Shown here one piece after another: positions 25,129-35,356 of a stretch of DNA of 64,000 bases. The notes under the pieces were generated by a model. It searched no databases, had not been told where the DNA came from, and saw only the letters and a list, made by a program, of their open reading frames with translations. How positions within the stretch are numbered: position 1 is the stretch's first letter; each line of letters starts with the position of its first letter. The DNA is from a bacterium M00.F.Ca.ET.205.01.1.1 (GTDB lineage Bacteria > Pseudomonadota > Alphaproteobacteria > Rhizobiales > Rhizobiaceae), in contig SRUQ01000007.1 in assembly GCA_004791255.1 (NCBI GenBank), forward strand, positions 62,001-126,000, in the 5' to 3' direction. The translations under genes and the position numbers were made by a program.

Positions 25129-26655
25129 TCAGCCCTCGTAGTGATCGCGCACCAGCCGGTCGAGCAACCTGACGCCGAAACCCGAACCCCATGACTGGTT
25201 GATCTCGTTCGACGGCGAACCCATCGCCGTGCCGGCGATGTCGAGATGCGCCCAGGGCGTGTCCTTGACGAAGCGCTGCAGGAACTGCGCGGCGATGATG
25301 GCGCCGCCATAGCGGCCGCCGATGTTCTTCATGTCGGCGTTCTTGGAATCGATCAGCTTGTCGTATTCGGCGCCGAGCGGCATGCGCCACAGCCGCTCCT
25401 GCGTCGCCTGTCCCGCCGCCGTCAGCCGGCCCGCCAGTTCATCATTGTTGGAGAACAGTCCGGCGTAGTGCTGGCCGAGCGCAACCATGACGGCGCCGGT
25501 CAGTGTCGCCAGGTTGACCATGAACTTCGGCTGGAAGCGGTCGTTGCAATACCAGAGCGCGTCGGCCAGCACCAGGCGCCCTTCCGCGTCGGTGTTGAGC
25601 ACCTCGATGGTCTGGCCCGACATCGAGGTGACGATGTCGCCGGGGCGCTGGGCATGGCCGTCGACGGCGTTCTCGACGAGGCCGATGATGCCGACGACAT
25701 TGGCCTTGGCCTTGCGCACGGCCAGCGCATGCAACAGGCCAGTGACCGCGGCCGCACCGCCCATGTCGCCCTTCATGTCCTCCATGCCGGACGCCGGCTT
25801 CATCGAATTGCCGCCTGTGTCGAAGGTAACGCCCTTGCCGACGAAGGCGACCGGGCTGTCCTTGGGCTTGCCGCCGTTCCATTGCATGACGGCCATGCGG
25901 GCGCCGCGCGGCGAACCCTGGGCAACGCCGAGCAGCGAGCCCATGCCGAGCTTGGTCATCTCCTTTTCGGTCAGGATCTCGACCTTGACGCCGAGCGCTT
26001 CCAGTCCCTTGGCGCGGGCGGCGAACTCGACCGGCCCCAGCATGTTCGCCGGCTCATTGACGAGGTCGCGCGCCAGAAGCACGCCGTCGATCACCGCGCC
26101 GGTGTCGGCAAAGGCCTTTTTCGCACCTGCCGGATCAGCCGTATGGATGGTTATCTTGACCGGCTTTTTGGGATCGGCCTTGCCGTTCGCGTGGCCGTCA
26201 TCCTTGTCCTTCCTGGTCTTGTACTTGTCGAAGGCATAGCCGCGCAGGAGAATGCCGGCGGCGAGGCTCGCGGCCTGCGCACCACTTAATGAAACGCCGG
26301 CCAGATCGAGCACCACAGCCACGTCGGTCGCCTTGCGCAACGATGCGGCGATGGTGCCGCCGAGCTTCAGCCAGGCATAGTCATCGAGCCCCGAGGCCTT
26401 GCCGGCACCGACCGCGACCAGCCTGTCGAGCGACGTCGCCTGCGGCGCCAGGATTTCAACGATAGTGGCGAACTTGCCTGTGAACTCGGCCACCGGGAAA
26501 GCCCGTTCCAGCGTCTTGCCCGGATCGTAAGCCTGGGTGGATTCGCTCACGCCGCCATCATCCGCCACCAGTACGAAGACTGTGCCTTTCCTGTTCGCCG
26601 CGGTCTGGGGCGCGGCGAATTTGGCGAAGGCGATCGACGGTCTCTGGTTCATCAT
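25129..26655 (-). CDS. pepA: Leucyl aminopeptidase (M17)
   Basis: The 508-residue protein has a variable N-terminal domain and a C-terminal M17 catalytic domain. The di-metal site is visible as [31 protein letters not shown] and the family signature NTDAEGRL, which together supply the Lys, Asp and Glu ligands and the catalytic Arg. PepA removes N-terminal residues from peptides in the cytosol; E. coli PepA also binds DNA in site-specific recombination. Two adjacent ATGs are possible starts, with GCAGGA upstream. It probably forms a unit with holC, 9 bp behind. Confidence 0.94.
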   Translation of the reverse strand: MMNQRPSIAFAKFAAPQTAANRKGTVFVLVADDGGVSESTQAYDPGKTLERAFPVAEFTGKFATIVEILAPQATSLDRLVAVGAGKASGLDDYAWLKLGGTIAASLRKATDVAVVLDLAGVSLSGAQAASLAAGILLRGYAFDKYKTRKDKDDGHANGKADPKKPVKITIHTADPAGAKKAFADTGAVIDGVLLARDLVNEPANMLGPVEFAARAKGLEALGVKVEILTEKEMTKLGMGSLLGVAQGSPRGARMAVMQWNGGKPKDSPVAFVGKGVTFDTGGNSMKPASGMEDMKGDMGGAAAVTGLLHALAVRKAKANVVGIIGLVENAVDGHAQRPGDIVTSMSGQTIEVLNTDAEGRLVLADALWYCNDRFQPKFMVNLATLTGAVMVALGQHYAGLFSNNDELAGRLTAAGQATQERLWRMPLGAEYDKLIDSKNADMKNIGGRYGGAIIAAQFLQRFVKDTPWAHLDIAGTAMGSPSNEINQSWGSGFGVRLLDRLVRDHYEG

Positions 26656-27015
26656 GTCCTGCTTTCAGGGAATGCGTGGCTTTGGGCGAAGCGGTTTGAA
26701 ACGATCCGCGACATTTGGTCGTTTTCCGGCATTTGGCAAGACTTTGCCAGAATGGCTACCCATATGAGACATGGAATCGATGGCGATTCGTCGCGGTACG
26801 GCTCCGCATTTCGCCGCAACCTGTTGTTAACCATCGATGTTTTCCCTTTCTTATGCATTCCCGCCGACACTCCGGCCTGCCGCGGCGCATGATGTGGAAC
26901 GGGAATCGGATCGACTTGCCCGCGCAGCCCAATGGAGCCAGTTGTGCGGGCGTCGCCGGACAGCTACCCTTAAGCGGTGGCATGATGCCGTTCGAGAAAA
27001 TCGAGTAAAGCCTTC
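26656..27015. other. Divergent intergenic region between pepA and lptF
   Basis: About 360 bp that must contain promoters for both pepA and the Lpt gene set. It includes TTAACCAT (about 26827-26834), a CtrA-type half-site. No credible gene or strong terminator was seen. Confidence 0.4.
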
Positions 27016-28218
27016 ATGAAGGTCGTTGAACGCTACATCATGCGCCGCGCTTTCGTGGTCTTCCTGGCAGCGCTGGTCTGGACGCTGGCCATCGTGTGGA
27101 CGACGCAGGTGCTGGCCAAGATCGACCTCGTCACCGACAGCGGCCAGTCATCGCTGACCTTCTTCGAGGTCGCGGCGCTCATTCTTCCCTCGATCATCCC
27201 GATCGTCGTGCCTTTCGCGCTCGTTGTGGCGGTCGCCCAGACACTCAGCGTCATGAATTCCGACTCGGAGCTTGCCGTCGTCAACGCCGCGGGTGCCTCA
27301 CGCTGGACCATCGTGCGGCCGATCATGCTTCTGGCGGCCGCGGCCAGCATCTTTTCCTTCGCGGTGGACAATGGCATCGATCCCTATGCGCGGCAGAAAA
27401 ACCGCGCGCTGGTTGCGGAGTCGCGTGCCGACCTTTTGTCGCTGATCATCCAGGAAGGCACCTTCCGCAAGATCGACGAGGGATTGTTCCTGCAGATCGG
27501 AGAGCGGCTTCCCGACAACCGGCTGGGCGGCATCTTCGTTGCGGATTCGCGCGAAGAGGGCGTCAACCTTGTCTACTACGCCAAGAGCGGCAGCATCGTC
27601 GAACGCGGCGGCGAAAAGGTGCTGATGATGAATGACGGCGTCATTCATCGGAAAACGATGACCGGCGACCTCAGCGTCATTCGCTTCACGTCCTATGCTT
27701 TCGACATGTCGGCCTTCATGGCGGCGGCCTCGCAGGTGTCGCTGATGGCGAAGGACCAGACGACCCAGTACCTGCTCAACCCAAGCGCCAACGACAAGAG
27801 TTATCAGCAAAACCCGAACGAATACCGGGCCGAGGTCAACCAGCGGTTTTCGGAATGGCTTTATTCCATGGTCTTCGCGCTGATCGCGCTCGCGGTCGCC
27901 GGCGACGCGCGCTCGCATCGCGAGGCGCGCGTCAATCCGCTGATCACGGCCATCACGATATCGCTGTTCGTGCGCTGGCTGGGCTTCTTTGCCGCCAGCA
28001 AGGCCGATGAGATCCCGCAATATGCCTATATGGTCTATGGCGTGCCCATCGTGTCGTCGGCGGTGGCGATCTGGTTCATCGCTTCCAACCGGACAATGGA
28101 ATTGCCCGTGGCCTGGGCGGACTGGATGACAAACCTCGCCGGCCGGATCGGCGAGGCGTGGAGCGCCATGAAGCTGCGCCTGTCGGGGCGCGGCGCCTCG
28201 GGCCAGGAGATCGGCTGA
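27016..28218 (+). CDS. lptF: LPS export ABC transporter permease LptF
   Basis: The 400-residue inner-membrane protein opens with VVERYIMRRAFVVFLAAL, has early membrane segments, a periplasmic beta-jellyroll region (about 120-270) and three further segments. LPSIIPIVVPFALVVAVAQTLSVMNSDSELAVVNAAGAS carries the coupling helix characteristic of LptF/G. With LptG and LptB it extracts LPS from the inner membrane and hands it to the LptA bridge. It is the first gene of a cluster running lptF-lptG-lptD-surA-pdxA-rsmA. Its stop overlaps the lptG start by one base. Confidence 0.93.
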   Translation: MKVVERYIMRRAFVVFLAALVWTLAIVWTTQVLAKIDLVTDSGQSSLTFFEVAALILPSIIPIVVPFALVVAVAQTLSVMNSDSELAVVNAAGASRWTIVRPIMLLAAAASIFSFAVDNGIDPYARQKNRALVAESRADLLSLIIQEGTFRKIDEGLFLQIGERLPDNRLGGIFVADSREEGVNLVYYAKSGSIVERGGEKVLMMNDGVIHRKTMTGDLSVIRFTSYAFDMSAFMAAASQVSLMAKDQTTQYLLNPSANDKSYQQNPNEYRAEVNQRFSEWLYSMVFALIALAVAGDARSHREARVNPLITAITISLFVRWLGFFAASKADEIPQYAYMVYGVPIVSSAVAIWFIASNRTMELPVAWADWMTNLAGRIGEAWSAMKLRLSGRGASGQEIG

Positions 28219-29300
28219 TGGGCTGGACGTTGGGCCGCTATTTCTTCTTCCGCTACGTGACGATCACCATCTGGTTCTTCCTTGGCCTTCTGGCGCTGGT
28301 ATTCCTGATCGACTTCACCGAACTTTCAGGCCGCACCACCGGCCTGCCCGGCTTCACCTATGGCACGGCGGTGGCCATTTCGGGCCTTCGGATGCCGATG
28401 ATCATGCTGCAGACAGTGCCGTTCGTCGGCCTGTTCTCGGCGATGGCGACACTGGTCTCGCTCAACCGCAGATACGAGCTGGTCATCGCGCGCTCGGCCG
28501 GCGTGTCCGCATGGCAATTCCTTTTGCCATGCTGCATCGGCGCGCTGCTGTTCGGCTTCCTTTCGGTCGGCCTCATCAACCCGCTCGCCGCGCACGCCTT
28601 TTCCTGGTCCGAGCAGATCGAAACCGAGCTGCGGTCCGGCAAGTCGAACGAAGTGTCGGCCGATGCCGCGCCCTGGATCCGGCAGAAGACCAGCACCGGA
28701 GACACCATCATCGGCGCGCGGGCGATTCTCAATCAAGGCCTGGAGATGGCCGACGCGGTGTTCTTCATTCTCGACCCGCAAGGCAACATCGTCGAGCGCA
28801 AGGACGCGGCGCGTGCCTACCTGCGGGACGGTTACTGGGATCTGCAGGATGTGAAGACCTTCAGGAACGGCGTCATCCAGCCTGCGGCAAACGATCGCGT
28901 GCCGACCAATCTGAAGCCGGAATTCGTGCAGGAGCGGCTGGCGCGGCCGGAGACGATCCCGTTCTACGACCTGCCCGGAAAGATCGAGGTTGCCCGCTCC
29001 TTCGGCCTCAAGGCAAATGCCTTTGCCATGCAGTTTGATTCGCTGGTGGCGTTGCCTTTCCTCCTCGTCGCCATGACGCTGATTGCTGCAACAGTTTCAA
29101 TGCGATTTGCGAGGATGGGGCAGTCCGCAACGATGATTCTGGGTGGCGTCGTCGCCGGGTTTCTGCTTTATGTCGTTTCGGTGCTGGTGAAGGCATTCGG
29201 CGTGGCGGGGTTCGTGCCGACTGTGGTAGCCGCCTGGGTGCCGGTCGTGGTAGCTATGTTCTTCGGGGTGACTTTCCTGCTATACAAGGAAGACGGCTAG
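28218..29300 (+). CDS. lptG: LPS export ABC transporter permease LptG
   Basis: The 360-residue paralogue of LptF has the same layout: N-terminal TLGRYFFFRYV, IMLQTVPFVGLFSAMATLVSLNRRYELVIARSAGVSA coupling segment, a periplasmic domain and three C-terminal segments. LptF and LptG form the heterodimeric membrane part of the LPS extractor. I chose the ATG at 28218, which shares one base with the lptF stop (TGATG). The next gene starts at the last base of its TAG stop. Confidence 0.93.
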   Translation: MGWTLGRYFFFRYVTITIWFFLGLLALVFLIDFTELSGRTTGLPGFTYGTAVAISGLRMPMIMLQTVPFVGLFSAMATLVSLNRRYELVIARSAGVSAWQFLLPCCIGALLFGFLSVGLINPLAAHAFSWSEQIETELRSGKSNEVSADAAPWIRQKTSTGDTIIGARAILNQGLEMADAVFFILDPQGNIVERKDAARAYLRDGYWDLQDVKTFRNGVIQPAANDRVPTNLKPEFVQERLARPETIPFYDLPGKIEVARSFGLKANAFAMQFDSLVALPFLLVAMTLIAATVSMRFARMGQSATMILGGVVAGFLLYVVSVLVKAFGVAGFVPTVVAAWVPVVVAMFFGVTFLLYKEDG

Positions 29301-31720
29301 TGAGGGAGGCCTTTTTGCCCAGCGACAGGCAGGCCCATTTGGCGCGCCTCTATGCGGCGAGCGCCTTGGCGTGCCTGCTTGCCTGCGCCGTCCCGCTGCC
29401 GGCCTTCGCGCAGGACGTCGGCGACATGGCGACCAAGGTTCCGTCCGACTCGCAGATGCTGCTGGCGGCAGATACGCTGGTCTACAACAACGACAACCAG
29501 ACCGTGACCGCCGTCGGCGGCGTGCAGATCGACTATGGCGGCAATCGGCTTGTCGCCCAGAGGGTCGAGTACAACCGCAACACCAAGCGGATGGTGGCGA
29601 GCGGCAATGTCGAGGTCGTCAACAGCGACGGCACCAAGATCAATTCGCAGCACATCGACATCACCGACGACTTCGCCGACGGCTTCGTCAACGCATTGCG
29701 CGTCGAAACCATCGACAAGGCTTATTTCGCCGCTGAAAGCGCCGAACGCATGGGCGGTGTGCTGACCACCTTCCACAACGGCGTCTACACCGCCTGCGAA
29801 CCTTGCGAAGACAAGCCAGACAAAGCGCCGACCTGGCGCGTCAAGGCCAGAAAGATCATCTGGAACGGCGAAAAGAAGACGGTTCGCTTCGAGAACGCGA
29901 ATTTCGAGTTCTTCGGCTTTCCGCTCGCCTACCTGCCAGCGTTCGAGATCGCCGATCCGACGGTGAAGCGCAAGAGCGGCTTCCTGATCCCCAGCATCAG
30001 CTACAACAGCAATCTCGGCTACAGCGTCAGGGTTCCCTATTACTTCGCGCTTTCGCCGACCTACGACCTGACGGTGACCGGCAGCGGCTATACCAGGCAG
30101 GGCTTTCTCGGCGAGGCGGAGTGGCGCCAGCGTTTCAACAATGGCGAATACAGCCTGAAGATCGCGGGCATCCAGCAGCGGAAACCCGACGCCTTCATCG
30201 ATAGCGCAGGCCCCAATGTCGATTCCGGCGCGGCCGGAGATCCGAACAAGTTCCGCGGCATGATGGGCACGCAGGGACAGTTCGCCATTAATTCGCGCTG
30301 GAATTTCGGCTGGGACGTACTGCTGCAGACCGACAAGGACTTCTCAAGCACTTATAATATCGCCAAGTACAATGCCGGCGTCCACCAGTCGTCGGTCTAC
30401 TTGACGGGTCTTGATGGCCGCAATTATTTCGATCTGCGAGCCATGCATTTCGAGGTCCAGGAAAACACGCTCAACAGCAATATCGCCGCGCGCGCCAACC
30501 AGCAGCCCTGGGTGCTGCCCTCGCTCGACTATGCCTACATTCCCGACGCGTCGGTCGCCGGCGGCCAGCTGTCGCTCGACGTCAATTCGCGCGTCCTGCG
30601 CCGCAATTCTCTCGACGAGACTTTCAAGACGCCATACGACTCTCTCACTCCTGTGCAGCGCGTCCGCGGCATTGAAGGCGAATCCGGACGTCTGACGGCC
30701 GAAGCGGAATGGAAGCGAAGCTTCGTCACCGATGACGGACTGGTGCTGACGCCGTTGCTGGCGCTGCAGGGCGATGTCGACTACCTCAACGCATCGTCGG
30801 GTTCGCTGGCCGCCGTCAATGAGATGGCGACGAATCTGGGGCAGAAGGACGACATGCGCTCGTCCTTTGCCCGTTACATGGCGACTGCCGGACTGGAGAT
30901 GCGCTGGCCGCTGCTGTTTTCCATGGCCAGCGGCTCCAACCATGTCTTCGAGCCGATGGCGCAGGTGTTCTTGCGTCCGAACGAACAGTATGTCGGTGGC
31001 CTCTCGGTTCCGAACGAAGATGCCCAGAGCATGGTCTTCGATGCGACCACGCTGTTCGAACGCGACAAATTCTCCGGTTATGACCGTGTCGAAGGCGGCT
31101 CGCGCGCCAATGTCGGTCTGCGCTATTCCGGCTCCTACAACAATGGCTGGGGCACCAATGCCCTTCTCGGCCAGTCCTATCAGCTTGGCGGCGAAAACTC
31201 GTTCGCGGCACCGGATCTGGTCAATGTCGGCGCCTATTCGGGCCTTCAGACTTCCACGTCGGATTATGTCGGCCTGTTCGGCATCAACAGCCCGAACGGG
31301 TTCGCTGCCTCGGTCAGCGGCCGTTTCGACGAACAGAGCTTCGAGGTCAGGCGCGCCGAATTGAAGGCTGCTTATTCTGGCCTGCCGGTGTCGCTCAGCG
31401 CCAAATACGCCTTCATCCAGGCGCAGCCGCTCTACGGCTTCACGACCGATCGTCATGAAGTGACGCTTGGCGTGTCGACGCATCTCGCCGAGAACTGGCG
31501 CGTGTTCGGGACCGGCACCTATGATCTGCAGCAAAGCCTGCTGGTCAAGGACGGCGTCGGTTTCGCCTACAACGATTCCTGCTTCACCTATCTGATGACG
31601 TACTCGCAGTCGCGTGACCTGAACACCAGGGAAGTGACGCAGAGCATCGGCTTCAACCTGTCGTTCCGCACCCTCGGCGATTTCGGCTCGTCGACCAGCG
31701 CCATCGACACCATCCAGTAA
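29300..31720 (+). CDS. lptD: LPS assembly outer-membrane protein LptD
   Basis: The 806-residue product has a signal peptide (ASALACLLACAVPLPAFAQ), an N-terminal LptA-like domain (DTLVYNNDNQTVTAVGGVQIDYGG ... ASGNVEVVNSDGT), and a Cys pair in the ACEPCEDKPDKAPTWRVKARK region. The long beta-barrel of the LptD family follows. LptD inserts LPS into the outer leaflet of the outer membrane. The annotated start is a GTG overlapping lptG. A TTG at 29315 has a better-placed GGAGG and would give a slightly shorter signal peptide. It follows lptF and lptG in one operon, so extraction and insertion parts are co-expressed. Confidence 0.92.
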   Translation: MREAFLPSDRQAHLARLYAASALACLLACAVPLPAFAQDVGDMATKVPSDSQMLLAADTLVYNNDNQTVTAVGGVQIDYGGNRLVAQRVEYNRNTKRMVASGNVEVVNSDGTKINSQHIDITDDFADGFVNALRVETIDKAYFAAESAERMGGVLTTFHNGVYTACEPCEDKPDKAPTWRVKARKIIWNGEKKTVRFENANFEFFGFPLAYLPAFEIADPTVKRKSGFLIPSISYNSNLGYSVRVPYYFALSPTYDLTVTGSGYTRQGFLGEAEWRQRFNNGEYSLKIAGIQQRKPDAFIDSAGPNVDSGAAGDPNKFRGMMGTQGQFAINSRWNFGWDVLLQTDKDFSSTYNIAKYNAGVHQSSVYLTGLDGRNYFDLRAMHFEVQENTLNSNIAARANQQPWVLPSLDYAYIPDASVAGGQLSLDVNSRVLRRNSLDETFKTPYDSLTPVQRVRGIEGESGRLTAEAEWKRSFVTDDGLVLTPLLALQGDVDYLNASSGSLAAVNEMATNLGQKDDMRSSFARYMATAGLEMRWPLLFSMASGSNHVFEPMAQVFLRPNEQYVGGLSVPNEDAQSMVFDATTLFERDKFSGYDRVEGGSRANVGLRYSGSYNNGWGTNALLGQSYQLGGENSFAAPDLVNVGAYSGLQTSTSDYVGLFGINSPNGFAASVSGRFDEQSFEVRRAELKAAYSGLPVSLSAKYAFIQAQPLYGFTTDRHEVTLGVSTHLAENWRVFGTGTYDLQQSLLVKDGVGFAYNDSCFTYLMTYSQSRDLNTREVTQSIGFNLSFRTLGDFGSSTSAIDTIQ

Positions 31721-31809
31721 GCCGGCGACATCGTTTCGCCGCATAGGGCTGGCACGGATTCGCGCACCCGGAAATGGAAACAATCGGGCGGGACCGGGAT
31801 AGAATTGGG

Positions 31810-32742
31810 ATGCTAAGGATGAGGAAATACCTCTTTTCGGTAGGGTTTGCGTTGCTTGTGGCAGCAACATCCCTGTCGATGGCCGTGATGACACCGCCGG
31901 CGTTCGCCAGCGAGATCAAATACGTCGTCAACGACGTACCGATCACCAGCGGCGACATCGCGCATCGCGCCGCGTTCCTCAAATTGCAGCGCAAGAAGGG
32001 CGACGCCGCCCAGGAAATGATCGACCAGACGCTGCGTTTGGCGGAGGCCAAGCGGCTTGGCATCCGCATCAGCGACGCCCAGGTCGATGCTGCCTATCAG
32101 CGCTTTGCCTCCAACAACAAGATGCAGCTTGCCCAGCTTAACGGCGTCATGGAAAAATCCGGCGTCACCAGGGACCATTTCAAGGAATTCATCCGCTCCC
32201 AGATGGCCTGGAACCAGGCCTTGAGCGCGCGCTATCGCTCCGGCGAGGGCGGCAGCGTGACCGAGCAGGACGCGGTCAGGCGCATGCTCGACAAGGGCGG
32301 CTCCAAGCCGAGCGCCACCGAATACATGCTGCAGCAGGTCATCTTCGTCGTGCCGGCGGCGGAACGCGGCGCGATGCTGGCCAAGCGCAAGCGCGAAGCC
32401 GATGCCATGCGCGCCCGCTTCAACGGCTGCAACACGACCCGCGAGTTCGCCAAGGGCCTGATCGACGTCACCGTGCGCGATCTCGGCCGGGTGCTGGCGC
32501 CGCAATTGCCACCCGATTGGGCAGAGCAGATCAAGGCAACCAAGGTTGGCGGCGCCACCACAACGCGCGAGACCGAGCGCGGCGTCGAATTCATCGGCAT
32601 CTGCTCGTCGCGTGAAGTATCCGACGACAAGGTCGCCCAGATGATGTTCCAGAGCGAAGGCTCCAACGATAAGGCCGCCGACGAGCTCAGCAAGAAATAT
32701 GTCGACGAGCTGAAGGCGAAAGCCCGTATCGTCAAGCGCTGA
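31810..32742 (+). CDS. SurA-type periplasmic chaperone/peptidylprolyl isomerase-like protein
   Basis: The 310-residue product has a signal peptide ([26 protein letters not shown]). A SurA N-terminal helical domain follows, with [49 protein letters not shown] and [21 protein letters not shown]. The region from about residue 175, QQVIFVVP onward, resembles a degenerate parvulin domain. SurA escorts outer-membrane proteins, including LptD, through the periplasm, and its place after lptD is standard. Start choice between 31810 and the ATG 9 bases later is uncertain. Confidence 0.85.
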   Translation: MLRMRKYLFSVGFALLVAATSLSMAVMTPPAFASEIKYVVNDVPITSGDIAHRAAFLKLQRKKGDAAQEMIDQTLRLAEAKRLGIRISDAQVDAAYQRFASNNKMQLAQLNGVMEKSGVTRDHFKEFIRSQMAWNQALSARYRSGEGGSVTEQDAVRRMLDKGGSKPSATEYMLQQVIFVVPAAERGAMLAKRKREADAMRARFNGCNTTREFAKGLIDVTVRDLGRVLAPQLPPDWAEQIKATKVGGATTTRETERGVEFIGICSSREVSDDKVAQMMFQSEGSNDKAADELSKKYVDELKAKARIVKR

Positions 32743-32743
32743 C

Positions 32744-33769
32744 GTGGGTAGCGCAACGACCGCGCTGGCGCTGAGTGTCGGGGATCCGTCCGGCATAGGG
32801 CCGGAGATCGCGATTGCCGCATTTCTTGCGCGCTCTGCCGCGGCCCTGCCCGCCTTCTACCTTCTAGCCGATCCGGCACTGATCGCCGCTCGCGCGCGGA
32901 CCCTTGGCGTTTCGCTGCCTGTCCAGGAGGTGACGCCGGTGCAGGCGACGGAGGTTTTTGGCCACGGCGCCCTGCCAATCGTCGCGCTGGATGCCCGCTT
33001 CATCGACAGCCCCGGCCAGCCGGACCCGCGCAATGCAGCCGGCACCATCGAAGCCATCGACCGCGCCGTGGCCGCCTGCCTTGCCGGCGATGCCGCCGCC
33101 GTGGTCACTTGCCCGATCGCCAAAAAGCCGCTCTACGACGCGGGCTTCCGCTTTCCCGGCCACACCGAATATCTGGCGCATCTGGCAAGCCGGCACAGTG
33201 GCGTCGAGGCGATGCCGGTGATGATGCTGGCCGGTCCCGATCTGCGCACCGTACCCGTCACCATCCATATCGCGCTGGCCGAGGTGCCGAAGGCGCTGAC
33301 GACGGAATTGATCATCGCGACCGCGCGCATCACCGCCGCCGACCTCGCCAGCCGCTTCGGCATCGCCAGGCCCCGCCTCGCCATTGCCGGCCTGAACCCG
33401 CATGCCGGCGAAGGCGGTTCCATGGGCGTGGAGGATGCGCGCATCATCCTGCCGGCTGTCGAGACGCTGCGGGCAGAAGGCATCGACGCCGTCGGGCCGC
33501 TGCCCGCCGACACGTTGTTCCATGCCCGCGCGCGCGCCGGCTACGACGTGGCGCTGTGCATGTACCACGACCAGGCGCTGATCCCGGCCAAGGCGCTTGC
33601 CTTCGACGAGGCGGTCAACGTCACGCTTGGCTTGCCTTTCATCCGCACCTCACCCGACCACGGCACGGCTTTCGACATTGCCGGCAAGGGTATTGCGCGG
33701 CCCGACAGCCTGATCGCGGCGCTACGGCTTGCGCGGCAACTGGCGGATATCGGCAAGGAGCAGGCATGA
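32744..33769 (+). CDS. pdxA: 4-hydroxythreonine-4-phosphate dehydrogenase
   Basis: The 341-residue protein has the PdxA family blocks [17 protein letters not shown] at the N-terminus, [27 protein letters not shown] with the first metal-binding His, [31 protein letters not shown] with the others, and [16 protein letters not shown]. PdxA oxidises 4-phosphohydroxy-threonine in pyridoxal phosphate synthesis. It starts with GTG one base after the surA stop. Its own stop lies inside the first of three 14-bp repeats that lead into rsmA. Confidence 0.93.
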   Translation: MGSATTALALSVGDPSGIGPEIAIAAFLARSAAALPAFYLLADPALIAARARTLGVSLPVQEVTPVQATEVFGHGALPIVALDARFIDSPGQPDPRNAAGTIEAIDRAVAACLAGDAAAVVTCPIAKKPLYDAGFRFPGHTEYLAHLASRHSGVEAMPVMMLAGPDLRTVPVTIHIALAEVPKALTTELIIATARITAADLASRFGIARPRLAIAGLNPHAGEGGSMGVEDARIILPAVETLRAEGIDAVGPLPADTLFHARARAGYDVALCMYHDQALIPAKALAFDEAVNVTLGLPFIRTSPDHGTAFDIAGKGIARPDSLIAALRLARQLADIGKEQA

Positions 33770-33807
33770 GGCGCTGGCCATGAGGTACTGGCCATGAGGT
33801 ACTGGCC
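33766..33807 (+). repeat. Three tandem 14-bp units forming coupled mini-ORFs
   Basis: ATGAGGCGCTGGCC (33766-33779) is followed by two exact ATGAGGTACTGGCC units (33780-33793, 33794-33807), and rsmA starts at the next base. Each unit starts an ATG whose five-codon frame (MRRWP or MRYWP) ends in a TGA overlapping the following ATG. Ribosomes ending pdxA could thus reinitiate stepwise to rsmA. Confidence 0.85.
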
Positions 33808-34644
33808 ATGAGCATCGACGGGCTGCCGCCGCTGCGCGACGTGATCGAACGCCATGGTTTGCAGGCGAAGAAGGCGCTTGGCCAGAATTTCCTGCTCGAC
33901 CTCAACCTGACCGGCAAGATCGCGCGCGCCGCCGGCGATCTCGCGGACACAACGGTGATCGAGGTCGGCCCCGGTCCCGGCGGGCTGACAAGGGCGCTGC
34001 TTTTCAACGGCGCGCGCAAGGTCGTCGCCATCGAGCGCGACGAACGCTGCCTGGCAGCGCTGGCCGAGGTTTCCGCTCATTATCCCGGCCGCCTGGAGGT
34101 GGTTTCCGGCGACGCGCTGAAGACCGACTTCACGACGCTTGCCGCAGTCGGCGGAAACGGCGGCCCGGTCAGGATCGTCGCCAACCTGCCCTACAATATC
34201 GGGACCGAATTGCTGATACGCTGGCTGACCGTCAGCGACTGGCCGCCCTTCTATGCCTCGATGACGCTGATGTTCCAACGCGAGGTGGCCCAGCGCATCG
34301 TCGCCACGCCGGGCAGCGATGCCTATGGCAGGCTCGGCGTGCTGGCCGGCTGGCGCACGCAGGCCAGGATCGCCTTCGACGTGCCGCCCCAGGCCTTCAC
34401 GCCGCCCCCAAAAGTCACCTCTTCGGTGGTGCATCTGGAGCCGCGCGCGGCGCCCTTGCCCGCCGATGTGAGGAAACTCGGCCGTGTCACCGAAGCCGCC
34501 TTCGGTCAGCGCCGAAAGATGCTGAGGCAGAGCGTAAAAAGCCTCGGCGGCGAGGCTCTGCTCGATCGCGTGGATATTGATCCGACCCGCCGCGCCGAAA
34601 CGCTCAGCGTCGAGGAATTCGTGCGGTTGACCAACGCGATGTAG
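33808..34644 (+). CDS. rsmA: 16S rRNA dimethyladenosine transferase RsmA (KsgA)
   Basis: The 278-residue product carries [20 protein letters not shown] at the N-terminus, the SAM motif [16 protein letters not shown] (about residues 51-66) and the catalytic [12 protein letters not shown] (NLPY). A small C-terminal helical domain follows. RsmA dimethylates A1518 and A1519 of 16S rRNA late in 30S assembly. It follows pdxA, the order seen in many proteobacteria. Its ATG directly abuts the tandem mini-ORF repeats. Confidence 0.94.
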   Translation: MSIDGLPPLRDVIERHGLQAKKALGQNFLLDLNLTGKIARAAGDLADTTVIEVGPGPGGLTRALLFNGARKVVAIERDERCLAALAEVSAHYPGRLEVVSGDALKTDFTTLAAVGGNGGPVRIVANLPYNIGTELLIRWLTVSDWPPFYASMTLMFQREVAQRIVATPGSDAYGRLGVLAGWRTQARIAFDVPPQAFTPPPKVTSSVVHLEPRAAPLPADVRKLGRVTEAAFGQRRKMLRQSVKSLGGEALLDRVDIDPTRRAETLSVEEFVRLTNAM

Positions 34645-34678
34645 CTTTCTTCGCCCCGTTCACGGGCAGAAGCGACAA

Positions 34679-35353
34679 TCACACCGTCTTCTCGTCCAGC
34701 AATCCTGAGACGAAATCGAACAAACCGGGTCGGCGGTCTCGCCGTAGCCGCTCGGCAACAACGATACCGCGCACTTCTGCGAACGCACGGTCGAGATCAT
34801 CGTTGACGATGACGAAGTCATATTCCTTCCAGTGCTCGATCTCGTTGCGCGCATTCTTCAGCCGCGTCTCGATCACTGCTTCCTGGTCCTCGGCGCGGCG
34901 CTTCAGCCGCGCCTTCAACTCCTTCATCGAGGGCGGCAGGATGAAGATCGAGACGATATCGGCGCGCATCTTCTCCTTCAACTGCTGGGCGCCTTGCCAG
35001 TCGATGTCGAACAGCATGTCGCGGCCCTGCGCCAGTGCCAGTTCGGCTGGCTCGCGCGGTGTCGCGTAGCAATTGCCGTGCACTTCGGCCCATTCCAGCA
35101 ACGCATCGGAGTCGCGCAGCCGCTCGAACTCGCGCATGGTGCGAAAATGGTAGTGAACCCCTTCGATCTCACTGCCGCGGCGCGGCCTGGTGGTGACCGA
35201 GACCGACAGTTCGAGACTGGAATCGCTTTCCAAAAGATTGCGCGCGATCGTCGACTTGCCGGCGCCGGACGGCGACGACAGGACCAGCATCAGGCCCCGG
35301 CGGCGAATGCGGGCTCCCAAATCCCTGGGAACCATCGGTTCCTTGGCAACCAT
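34679..35353 (-). CDS. gmk: Guanylate kinase
   Basis: The 224-residue protein has a P-loop [10 protein letters not shown] (about residues 26-35), the GMP-binding [21 protein letters not shown], and [10 protein letters not shown], then a helical lid and a C-terminal extension relative to E. coli Gmk. It phosphorylates GMP to GDP. It is the last gene of the leftward fabD-to-gmk cluster, starting 3 bp after the yicC stop, and is convergent with rsmA. Confidence 0.94.
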   Translation of the reverse strand: MVAKEPMVPRDLGARIRRRGLMLVLSSPSGAGKSTIARNLLESDSSLELSVSVTTRPRRGSEIEGVHYHFRTMREFERLRDSDALLEWAEVHGNCYATPREPAELALAQGRDMLFDIDWQGAQQLKEKMRADIVSIFILPPSMKELKARLKRRAEDQEAVIETRLKNARNEIEHWKEYDFVIVNDDLDRAFAEVRGIVVAERLRRDRRPGLFDFVSGLLDEKTV

Positions 35354-35356
35354 CGG

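Noticed and set aside
30344-31894. 516-codon frame opposite lptD
   Set aside because: The lptD barrel is well supported; the opposite frame is an unavoidable by-product of GC-rich codon use.
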